Shown: positions 7,436-13,233, numbered from the stretch's first letter. The stretch: DNA of 14,260 bases from CAZMVU01 sp964569295 (GCA_964569295.1 CAZMVU010000125.1:1-14260), one strand, 5' to 3'. Made by a program: numbers and translations. Notes: generated by a model not told the origin, from the letters alone.

Positions 7436-7535
7436 ATAGAGACGGGCTTGCGGAGCGCACGGTTAGAGTTCTGCCTCACGTCACTCCTTCCCCAAGAGTA
7501 CCTGCAGCCAGAAAGCATCGCAGGTCCGTCTCTAT
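7436..7535 (+). ncRNA. structured RNA element, copy 1
   Basis: The closing helix P1 pairs ATAGAGACGGGCTTGCG (7436-7452) with CGCAGGTCCGTCTCTAT (7519-7535). All 17 pairs form, two as G-U wobbles (7446-7525, 7448-7523). P3 is CTGC (7471-7474) with GCAG (7504-7507). P4 is ACTC (7483-7486) with GAGT (7496-7499), closing the 9-nt loop CTTCCCCAA. The 3' arm is followed by CTTTT (7536-7540), so the 3' end could also act as a terminator. An alternative 6-bp pairing, ACCTGC (7500-7505) with GCAGGT (7520-7525), would exclude P1 and P3. Confidence 0.75.
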
Positions 7536-7563
7536 CTTTTCTCCCCTTCTTTCTGCCTCACAT

Positions 7564-7664
7564 GCGGCGCACGGGCTTGCGGAGCGCACGGTTAGAGTTC
7601 TGCCTCACGTCACTCCTTCCCCAAGAGTACCTGCAGCCAGTAAGCATCGCAGGTCCGGCGTCGC
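7564..7664 (+). ncRNA. structured RNA element, copy 2
   Basis: The inner part is the same as copy 1 apart from one base, but the outer helix is different. GCGGCGC (7564-7570) pairs with GCGTCGC (7658-7664), including one G-U at 7567-7661. After a bulged A (7571), CGGGCTTGCG (7572-7581) pairs with CGCAGGTCCG (7648-7657). CTCTTTTTCG (7665-7674) follows, giving a stem-plus-T-run that could end transcription. P3 is CTGC 7600-7603 with GCAG 7633-7636, and P4 and its loop are as in copy 1. Confidence 0.75.
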
Positions 7665-7707
7665 TCTTTTTCGTTCTTATATGCCTTGGCCTCATACCCA
7701 AGCAACG

Positions 7708-7803
7708 GGAGACGGGCTGGTGACCGATACGGCGAGATATCTGCCTCACGTCACTCCTTCCCCAAGAGTACCTGCAGCCCGCCGTGGTTGCCGGCCCGTC
7801 TCC
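7708..7803 (+). ncRNA. structured RNA element, copy 3
   Basis: P1 pairs 7708-7725 with 7786-7803 over 18 continuous pairs, three of them wobbles (7718-7793, 7721-7790, 7722-7789). An extra helix P2, GGCG (7731-7734) with CGCC (7780-7783), lies between P1 and the invariant P3, CTGC (7741-7744) with GCAG (7774-7777). The core and loop match copies 1 and 2. No T-run follows the 3' arm. Confidence 0.75.
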
Positions 7804-7827
7804 ACCCGGCCTCATACCCAAGCAGCG

Positions 7828-7922
7828 GGAGAGGCACTGCCGCGCGGCGTCTTGTGCAATCTGCCTCACGTCACTGCTCCCCAACATGTACCTGCAGCCT
7901 ACATGCCGCGCAGTGCCTCTCC
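7828..7922 (+). ncRNA. structured RNA element, copy 4 (most divergent core)
   Basis: P1 pairs GGAGAGGCACTGC (7828-7840) with 7910-7922 (13 bp). Beyond a 3-nt bulge (7841-7843), GCGGCGT (7844-7850) pairs with ATGCCGC (7903-7909), including one G-U. P4 is ACTG (7873-7876) with CATGT (7885-7889), one bulged T and loop CTCCCCAA. The last P4 pair is G-C where copies 1-3 have C-G, a compensatory change. P3 is CTGC 7861-7864 with GCAG 7894-7897. A tentative P2 is TGTG (7853-7856) with TACA (7900-7903), competing for one base with P1. Confidence 0.75.
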
Positions 7923-8565
7923 TCGGTCTCATTCATGACAGGCGACCGGCGAGGTCCTTCAGGGGCCTCGCCGGCCACCACCGCCCGAACGTCCCGCCCG
8001 CTCACACCCACGATCGGATACGCGCCTCACACCCTGCATCGTATAGCGTGCGCATGATCAGCGGAACGCTCAGAAAAGCACCGTATGTACCGAGTCCACC
8101 TTCCGCATGCGCACCGATTATACCACCCAACCCTTGAATGTGCCAGCCATTTTCAGTTTTCTTATAGTGCGTGGTATGCTCCACCCCCCGTGCGTTGTAC
8201 CGCCAGACGGTGTGTGGTAGTATCGAACCCAGTGCGGCTGGGTGCGCGTACCGGATGTATCGCGCTACCCATGGGTGTGTATCCGGTGTGGTTTCGGCAG
8301 CCGTTGCGCCGGGAAGTAAGCACTGCCGGCACGGTATGCGTTTGCCGCGATATGCTGCTGACGTTCAGGAGGGGATGCCCGGGAACCGGCCCCCTGTGGA
8401 CGGGAGGCCCGGGCATATTCTCCCGGCGGGTTGCGTGTACCCCGGGGTAGTGCAAGGCGGGTGCCGGCTGCTGGGAATGCCGGCATTGGTCACGATGACA
8501 CCAGGAAACAATGGGGCAGCCTTGAAGGCCATAGTTCGCGACTGCATTTGTACAAAGGAGTCTCC
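7923..8565. other. gene-free region between RNA array and protease gene
   Basis: I see no convincing gene in these 643 bases. The notable structures are three. A 9-bp perfect stem CCGGCGAGG (7946-7954) / CCTCGCCGG (7966-7974) lies 23 nt after the last RNA copy, without a T-run. A 9-bp stem ATGCCCGGG (8375-8383) / CCCGGGCAT (8408-8416) has a GC-rich loop. The palindrome TACCCCGGGGTA lies at 8438-8449. The last two could be operators or an mRNA leader structure for the protease gene. A weak promoter-like pair TTGTAC (8195-8200) and TAGTAT (8218-8223), 17 bp apart, is the best candidate for its transcription. Confidence 0.45.
7946..7974 (+). terminator. GC-rich hairpin closing the RNA array, possible terminator without T-run
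   Basis: CCGGCGAGG (7946-7954) and CCTCGCCGG (7966-7974) form a perfect 9-bp stem with an 11-nt loop, 23 nt after RNA copy 4. The flanking 3' sequence is C-rich, not T-rich, so it is not a standard intrinsic terminator; a processing or Rho-dependent end signal is possible. Confidence 0.3.
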
Positions 8566-10677
8566 ATGAACACAACAAAGTTTTTCCGAGCCTGGCGCCT
8601 GATGTGCACCGGCATTCTGCTTACCGTCCTGGCGGCGCCCGCAGCCATAACGCAGGACGCACCGGAAAACCTGCGCGCAACCGTTGATCGGGCTGTGCAG
8701 AAGGTCAAACCCAGCCTGGTGCGTATTCATGTGGTGGAGACCCACTACAGCGATGGGCGCGAGCAGAAGTACGAGGCTTCGGGTAGCGGCGTGGTCATCA
8801 CGGAAGAGGGCCATGTGGTCACGAACCACCATGTGGCCGGTCATGCCAAGCAGCTCAAAGTGATCTTCGCGGACAAGCGCGAGTTCGAAGCGTCGCTGAT
8901 CGGCACAGACCCGCTAACGGACATCGCCGTGATCAAAATAACGCCGCCAGAACCCCACACTTTCCCCGTGGTGACCTTCGGCGATAGCGACCTGGTGCAG
9001 GTGGGTGATCATGTGCTTGCCATGGGCAGTCCGCTCGCCCTGTCGCAATCGGTAACGTTGGGCATCGCGAGCAACACGGAGATGATCATGCCCGACTGGA
9101 TCAGCCGGTGGGGCGGGATTGAGCAAGACGGCGAGAACGTGGGTGCGCTCGTGCGCTGGATAGGCCACGATGCCGCAATCTATGGCGGCAACTCCGGCGG
9201 GCCCCTGGTGAACTTGCAGGGCGAGATCATCGGTATCAACGAGATCAGCATGGGCCTGGGCGGCGCGATTCCCGGCAACCTGGCACAGTCGGTGGCACAG
9301 GCGCTCATCACACAGGGCAAGGTCGTGCGCGCATGGATCGGGCTTGATGCCCAACCGCGCCTGAAAACGAGTGAGAAACGCCGCGGCGTGCTGGTCAGCG
9401 GGGTCATCAAAGGTTCCCCGGCCAAGCAGGCGGGCATCAAGCCAGGCGATATCATCCTCTCCGTCGGCGGCGCTGCGGTGGATGTGCAGTTCATGGAACA
9501 GTTGCCCGACTTTAACCGCATGATGAGCGAACTGCCCCTGGGCGAACCGGTGCCCATTCTCTTGCAACGCGGCGAGGAGGCCCTCGCCCTTACCGTCACG
9601 CCGTCCGAGCGCGAGCCCATGGAGCCGCAGGAAGTCGAACTGCGGCCATGGGGGATTACCGTGCGGGATATCTCTTTTATGCTGGCCAAAGAACTCAAAC
9701 GGGAGAGCACGGACGGCGTGCTGGTCACCTCCGTGCGTGCCGGTGGCGGCGCAGGTGATGCCAAGCCGGCGATTCGGGGCCGCGATATTATTGTGCAGGT
9801 AAACGGCGCCAAAGTACGCAACGTCGCGCAGTTGCGTGAGGCTACGGAAGAAATCCTGGCCGATAACGAGGAAACCGTTCCCGTTCTTACCACCTACGAG
9901 CGGAAAACCGAAGAATTTGTCACCGTCGTCGAGGTCGGGTCCAAAGAACTCGAAGACCCCGGCCTCGAGGTGAAAAAGGCCTGGCTACCCCTCGAGACCC
10001 AAGTGCTCACGCGCGACGTCGCGGAGCGGATGGGCAAGCCGGACCTCACGGGCTTCCGCATTACCCACGTCTACACCGGAAGCAATGCGGAAAAGGCCGG
10101 CCTCGAGGTGGGCGACATTATCCTCGCGGTCGACGATGAAAAGATGACCGCATCCGCGCCGGAACACTACGAAGAATTGCAGCAGTGGATTCGCCAGTAC
10201 CGGGTGAACAGCACCGTCGAGCTTGACCTCCTACGCGAGGGCGCGCAAGAGACGGTCGCGGTCGATCTGGCGGCTGCACCGAAACGGGCCCGGGAAATGC
10301 CCAAATACCGAGAAAACAATTTCGAGTTCACCGTGCGCAATGTCACCTTCCATGATCGCGCCGAAGAACGCTGGCCGGAAGACATGCCGGGCGTGCTCGT
10401 AGAAGAAGTGAAATCCGGCGGCTGGGCAGCCTTGGGCCAACTCAGCTCGGGCGATCTCATCCTTGCGGTGGACGACAAGCGTGTGACCGATGTCGGCGAG
10501 ATGCAAGCCGTTATGGACCGCATTGCCGAAGAGAAGCCGGACGCCGTCGTCTTCCAGGTTATGCGCAAAATCTACACCCGGTACATCGAACTCGAACCCA
10601 AGTGGGAAAACATTGTGCAAACCGGCGACGCCGAAAAGACCGGCGACAGGGCGCAACAGGAAAAAGAAGCGCCCTGA
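8566..10677 (+). CDS. secreted HtrA/DegP-like serine protease with four PDZ domains
   Basis: The 703-residue product has a signal peptide (1-about 28, hydrophobic CTGILLTVLAAPAAIT), so it should act in the periplasm or outside. The trypsin-like domain (about 35-255) has an intact catalytic triad: H89 in VTNHHVAG, D119 in LTDIAVIK and S210 in GGNSGGPL. Four PDZ-like domains follow, each recognisable by a GDIIL-type strand: about 262-350 (KPGDIILSVGG), 355-460 (RGRDIIVQVNG), 470-570 (EVGDIILAVDD) and 585-675 (SSGDLILAVDD). DegP has two PDZ domains and DegS one, so four is unusual. A short charged tail ends the protein. The ATG at 8566 has AAAGGAG (8554-8560) 5 nt upstream. Expected role is protein quality control or regulated proteolysis; proximity to the anti-sigma gene makes cleavage of that factor an untested idea. 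Its stop overlaps the start of a short ORF (CTGA). Confidence 0.92.
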   Translation: MNTTKFFRAWRLMCTGILLTVLAAPAAITQDAPENLRATVDRAVQKVKPSLVRIHVVETHYSDGREQKYEASGSGVVITEEGHVVTNHHVAGHAKQLKVIFADKREFEASLIGTDPLTDIAVIKITPPEPHTFPVVTFGDSDLVQVGDHVLAMGSPLALSQSVTLGIASNTEMIMPDWISRWGGIEQDGENVGALVRWIGHDAAIYGGNSGGPLVNLQGEIIGINEISMGLGGAIPGNLAQSVAQALITQGKVVRAWIGLDAQPRLKTSEKRRGVLVSGVIKGSPAKQAGIKPGDIILSVGGAAVDVQFMEQLPDFNRMMSELPLGEPVPILLQRGEEALALTVTPSEREPMEPQEVELRPWGITVRDISFMLAKELKRESTDGVLVTSVRAGGGAGDAKPAIRGRDIIVQVNGAKVRNVAQLREATEEILADNEETVPVLTTYERKTEEFVTVVEVGSKELEDPGLEVKKAWLPLETQVLTRDVAERMGKPDLTGFRITHVYTGSNAEKAGLEVGDIILAVDDEKMTASAPEHYEELQQWIRQYRVNSTVELDLLREGAQETVAVDLAAAPKRAREMPKYRENNFEFTVRNVTFHDRAEERWPEDMPGVLVEEVKSGGWAALGQLSSGDLILAVDDKRVTDVGEMQAVMDRIAEEKPDAVVFQVMRKIYTRYIELEPKWENIVQTGDAEKTGDRAQQEKEAP

Positions 10678-10904
10678 GGCAACCGCGATGTTTGGCGGCC
10701 CTGGGATTAACGCTGCTCCAGGGGACGGCCAACGTGGCCGCTCCCGCTCCCGCTGCGGGCAACATCGCGCAGGCGTCCCGGATCGCCCGGGAGATCGCCG
10801 CCGCCCATTGCCATGCCGTGATCACGGTGCGCGTCACGGCAAGAATCGCGTATGCGCATGACGGCATGCGCAGGAGTGCACACGGGACACAACGCAGGAG
10901 GTGA
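10674..10904 (+). pseudogene. probable truncated remnant of a second secreted trypsin-like protease
   Basis: In a frame shifted from the protease gene, a CTG that overlaps the protease stop (CTGA) opens a 76-codon frame. It encodes a good signal peptide (RQPR, then LAALGLTLLQGTANVAAPAPA) followed by IAREIAAAHCHAVITVRV and AYAHDGM. This resembles the start of the mature upstream protease (VDRAVQKVKPSLVRIHVV, then YSDGR). Codon third positions are strongly GC-rich up to about 10870, as in real genes here, and then lose this bias. The frame ends at TGA 10902-10904, inside the translation start of the next gene. The 8-mer CGCAGGAG occurs at 10869-10876 and 10893-10900, a possible deletion scar. 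It could instead be a small secreted protein with a rare start codon. Confidence 0.45.
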
Positions 10905-10906
10905 CC

Positions 10907-11659
10907 ATGCCGGCGGGATTGCTCGAGTTGGCGGGAAAGACCGCACTGATAACCGGGGCCGCCAAGCGTATGGGCCGCGCCACGGCGCGCGCCTTGGCCG
11001 GCGCGGGGGTGCATTGCGTACTCCATTACCGAAGCAGTGCGGAGGCCTGCGCGGCGGTGGCTGCCGATGTGTGCGCCGCAGGTGGGAATGCCTGGATGGT
11101 GCAGGGCGATTTCGCCGATCCCAGCGCGGCCGCAAGGACTTTTGACAAGGCGAAGGAAGCGGCGGGCACGATCGATATCCTCGTGAACAACGCTTCCGTC
11201 TTCCCCGACAGCACGCTCATGAATTGTGAGCCGGAGGACGTGCACCACAACCTGAACGTGAACACCTTGACGCCCTTTCTCCTCGCACGGGAGCTTGCCG
11301 CTCAGGAACGCGACGCCGTGGTGGTCAATTTCCTCGATGCCATGATCGCGGACTACGATCGCAAGCATGTGGCGTATCATCTCAGCAAACGGGCGCTCTA
11401 CAGCCTGACCCGCATGATGGCCGTCGAGTTTGCCCCGCGGCTGCGCGTAAACGCCGTGGCACCCGGGCTCGTGTTGCCGCCAGCCGGCAAAGACGAGAGC
11501 TACCTCGCCTCCCTCGCCCACACAAACCCGCTCGAAACCTGCGGCAGCCTGGAAACAATCACGGAGGCCGTGTTGTTTCTCGTGCGCAATAGCTTTATCA
11601 CCGGCCAGGTCATCTATGTCGATGGCGGCCGCAACCTGCGGGGGGCCATGTATGGCTGA
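10907..11659 (+). CDS. folM: pteridine reductase-type short-chain dehydrogenase (FolM-like)
   Basis: This 250-residue NADPH-dependent SDR protein likely reduces dihydropterins (dihydromonapterin or dihydrofolate) to tetrahydro forms. The cofactor loop TGAAKRMG (17-24) carries the Arg typical of pteridine reductases, with NNAS at 94-97. The active site has Asp144 where ordinary SDRs have Ser, with Tyr157 and Lys161 (YHLSK). The 13-residue Asp-Tyr spacing is the same as in trypanosomatid PTR1 (D181/Y194). AVAPGLV and FITGQVIYVDGG complete the fold. The ATG at 10907 has a strong AGGAGG (10896-10901) 5 nt upstream; the GTG at 10901 lies inside that site and is rejected. It heads a pterin/folate operon and overlaps folB by 8 nt. 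No folA is seen in this window, so it may be the main dihydrofolate reductase, but that is inference. Confidence 0.85.
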   Translation: MPAGLLELAGKTALITGAAKRMGRATARALAGAGVHCVLHYRSSAEACAAVAADVCAAGGNAWMVQGDFADPSAAARTFDKAKEAAGTIDILVNNASVFPDSTLMNCEPEDVHHNLNVNTLTPFLLARELAAQERDAVVVNFLDAMIADYDRKHVAYHLSKRALYSLTRMMAVEFAPRLRVNAVAPGLVLPPAGKDESYLASLAHTNPLETCGSLETITEAVLFLVRNSFITGQVIYVDGGRNLRGAMYG

Positions 11660-12017
11660 CCCAGTACTCGACCGAATCCACATCCGCGACCTGCACGTGC
11701 GGTGCATTGTGGGCATCTACCCCCATGAACGCGAAGAACGGCAGGATGTTATCCTGAACCTGACGCTCTATGCCGACCTGCGCAAGGCCTGCCAAAGCGA
11801 CAACATCGACGATACGGTCGACTATAAGCGTTTGAAAAAGCAGGTGCTCGATACGGTACAGAAATCCTCCTTCTATCTGATCGAACGCCTGGCGGAAGAA
11901 GTGGCGCGTATGGCGCTCGGCGCGCCCGGCGTGCAGCGGGTGACCGTGAGCGTCGATAAACCGGGCGCCTTGCGTTTCGCGCGCAGCGTAGCCGTCGAAA
12001 TAACCCGGGAGCACTGA
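11652..12017 (+). CDS. folB: dihydroneopterin aldolase
   Basis: The enzyme converts 7,8-dihydroneopterin to 6-hydroxymethyl-7,8-dihydropterin plus glycolaldehyde in folate synthesis. At 121 residues it has normal family length. Key residues are E26 in GIYPHE, Y58 in TVDYKR, E78 in LIERLAEEVA and the catalytic K103 in VDKPGALRFA. The ATG at 11652 was chosen over an in-frame ATG at 11616 because the extra 12 residues lie deep inside folM and the family starts at DRIHIRDL. It overlaps the folM stop by 8 nt and ends 5 bp before folK, so expression is coupled. Confidence 0.93.
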   Translation: MADPVLDRIHIRDLHVRCIVGIYPHEREERQDVILNLTLYADLRKACQSDNIDDTVDYKRLKKQVLDTVQKSSFYLIERLAEEVARMALGAPGVQRVTVSVDKPGALRFARSVAVEITREH

Positions 12018-12022
12018 GCGCC

Positions 12023-12556
12023 ATGGTCGTCTCATCGCGCGGTGTACTCACCTACGTGGGCATCGGGGCCAACATCGACCCCGAAGAAAACATCCCCCAA
12101 GCACTCCTGCAGCTCCACGCCCAGGCACCCCTCCGCGCAACCTCGACCTTCTACATCACCCCGCCGATAGGGCGCCCCGAACAACCCGAATACCTGAACG
12201 GTGTTGCGGCGGTGTGGTGCACGTGGCCGGCACGCGCTTTCAAATATGACCTGCTGCGAAAGATTGAAGCCGGGCTGGGCCGTGTGCGCACCGCCGACCG
12301 CCATGCCCCCCGGCCCATCGACCTCGACCTGTTGTTGTACGGAGACGAAGTAATCGATGAACCGGACCTGCGCGTGCCCGACGGCGACCTGCGGGAACGG
12401 CTCTTCCTGGCCGCGGCCCTGCTCGAACTCGCCCCGGACTGCATCCTCCCCGATACCGGCCAGGCTCTCGCGACACTCGTGACCCACGAGGCGCGGGCGG
12501 CCTTGCGCCCGGCCACCCCCTTTACCCTGCAATTGAGAGAAAGGTTTGGTTTATGA
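12023..12556 (+). CDS. folK: 2-amino-4-hydroxy-6-hydroxymethyldihydropteridine pyrophosphokinase
   Basis: HPPK transfers pyrophosphate from ATP to 6-hydroxymethyl-7,8-dihydropterin, the step after FolB. The 177-residue sequence has YVGIGANIDPEENI (11-24, usual GSNLGD region), FYITPPIGRPEQPEYLN (43-59, pterin loop with the conserved PxYxN) and the signature RHAPRPIDLDLLLYG (93-107), whose D100 and D102 bind the two magnesium ions. The ATG at 12023 follows the folB stop by 5 bp with a loose GGGAG upstream. Its stop overlaps the folE start as ATGA (12553-12556). Confidence 0.93.
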   Translation: MVVSSRGVLTYVGIGANIDPEENIPQALLQLHAQAPLRATSTFYITPPIGRPEQPEYLNGVAAVWCTWPARAFKYDLLRKIEAGLGRVRTADRHAPRPIDLDLLLYGDEVIDEPDLRVPDGDLRERLFLAAALLELAPDCILPDTGQALATLVTHEARAALRPATPFTLQLRERFGL

Positions 12557-13116
12557 ATCAGGAACGCGTCGCCACCTTGATACGGCAACTGCTCGTCGAA
12601 CTCGGCGAAAACCCCGAACGCGAAGGCCTGCAGAAAACACCGGAGCGCGTTGCCCAGGCATGGGAGTTCCTCACATCCGGCAACCGCATGGACTTCCACA
12701 CGCTGATCAACGAGGCTGTCTTCGAGGCAGAGTCCAACAACATGATCATCTCGCGCAACATCGAAGTGTATAGCTTGTGCGAACACCACCTGCTGCCCTT
12801 CTACGGCCAATGCCACATCGGCTATATCGCACAGAAAAACGTGCTCGGACTCAGCAAGCTCGCGCGCATCGTGGACTACTTCTCCCGCCGCTTGCAGATA
12901 CAAGAGCGCCTCACCGCGCAAATAGCCCGCGCCGTCATGGACGCCACCAAAGCCGAAGGCGTGGGCGTCGTGTGTGAATGCCGGCACCTGTGCACCATGA
13001 TGCGCGGCGTCGAAAAGCAGAACAACATTATGACCACCTCCAGCGTGCTCGGCAGCTTCCACGACGACGCCGTCACCCGCAAGGAATTCCTGCACCTTTT
13101 GCGCGAAAACCATTGA
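12553..13116 (+). CDS. folE: GTP cyclohydrolase I
   Basis: FolE makes 7,8-dihydroneopterin triphosphate from GTP, the entry step for folate and tetrahydropterins. This 187-residue type IA enzyme shows zinc ligands C76 and H79 (SLCEHHLLPF) and C147 (RHLCTMMRG), plus the conserved GYIAQKNVLGLSKLARIVDYF and MTTSSVLGSF regions. It is last in the operon although it catalyses the first step. It overlaps folK by 4 nt and has AGAAAGG (12537-12543) upstream. The phosphatase step and folP/folC are not in the window. Confidence 0.96.
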   Translation: MNQERVATLIRQLLVELGENPEREGLQKTPERVAQAWEFLTSGNRMDFHTLINEAVFEAESNNMIISRNIEVYSLCEHHLLPFYGQCHIGYIAQKNVLGLSKLARIVDYFSRRLQIQERLTAQIARAVMDATKAEGVGVVCECRHLCTMMRGVEKQNNIMTTSSVLGSFHDDAVTRKEFLHLLRENH

Positions 13117-13157
13117 CTTGCCACGCGCCCCTTTGATACCATCCCACATTCGCCTGT

Positions 13158-13233
13158 GGGGCTGTAGCTCAGATGGGAGAGCGCTGCGTTCGCAATGCAG
13201 AGGTCAGGGGTTCGATCCCCCTCAGCTCCACCA
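13158..13233 (+). tRNA. tRNA-Ala, anticodon CGC, CCA encoded
   Basis: All four arms form: acceptor GGGGCTG (13158-13164) with CAGCTCC (13223-13229), D arm GCTC/GAGC, anticodon stem CTGCG (13184-13188) with TGCAG (one G-U pair) around loop TTCGCAA, and T arm AGGGG/CCCCT with loop TTCGATC. The anticodon at 13191-13193 is CGC, reading GCG alanine codons. Discriminator A (13230) is followed by a genomic CCA. A stem-plus-T-run follows closely. Confidence 0.97.

Larger units (their letters stand above)
7436..7922 (+). repeat. tandem array of four structured RNA elements
   Basis: Four copies of the same element occur at 7436-7535, 7564-7664, 7708-7803 and 7828-7922, with cores starting at 7471, 7600, 7741 and 7861 (spacings 129, 141, 120). 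Each core reads CTGCCTCACGTCACT, then a short variable hairpin with a CCCC-containing loop, then GTACCTGCAGCC (in copies 1-3 the G of GAGTACC supplies the first base). Each core is enclosed by its own 17-20-bp helix of largely different sequence. All non-Watson-Crick pairs in those helices are G-U in the + orientation. Copies 1 and 2 are identical over 87 nt except one base (7442-7528 and 7571-7657). Copies 3 and 4 share a 25-nt leader with one mismatch (7688-7712 and 7808-7832). I do not recognise a known RNA family. Confidence 0.8.

Noticed and set aside
7436..7922. CRISPR array or integron attC array
   Set aside because: Repeat units are about 95-101 nt with periods of 120-141, there are no short uniform repeats or unique spacers, no cas or integrase genes, and no attC GTTRRRY/RYYYAAC ends.
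7399..7938. 179-codon plus-strand frame across the RNA array with repeated peptide
   Set aside because: There is no ribosome-binding site, the peptide is Arg/Pro/His-rich without family features, several frames are open here, and the pairing pattern is better explained by RNA structure.
8113..8126. Minus-strand TATAAT (8121-8126) as a promoter
   Set aside because: The -35 at the right distance (TGGCAC) is poor and no gene lies downstream on that strand; antisense transcription of the array cannot be excluded but is not supported.
8002..8376. Minus-strand open frame (about 124 codons; possible GTG start at 8184) with protein-like text, e.g. YNARGVEHTTHYKK and GLGGIIGAHAEGG
   Set aside because: It has no good ribosome-binding site, codon third positions are not GC-biased as in neighbouring genes, and no family is recognised. 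It could be a fossil, but support is too weak to annotate.
13158..13233. tRNA-Ala as an integration site of a mobile element
   Set aside because: No repeat of the tRNA 3' end is found in the remaining window and no integrase gene is visible.
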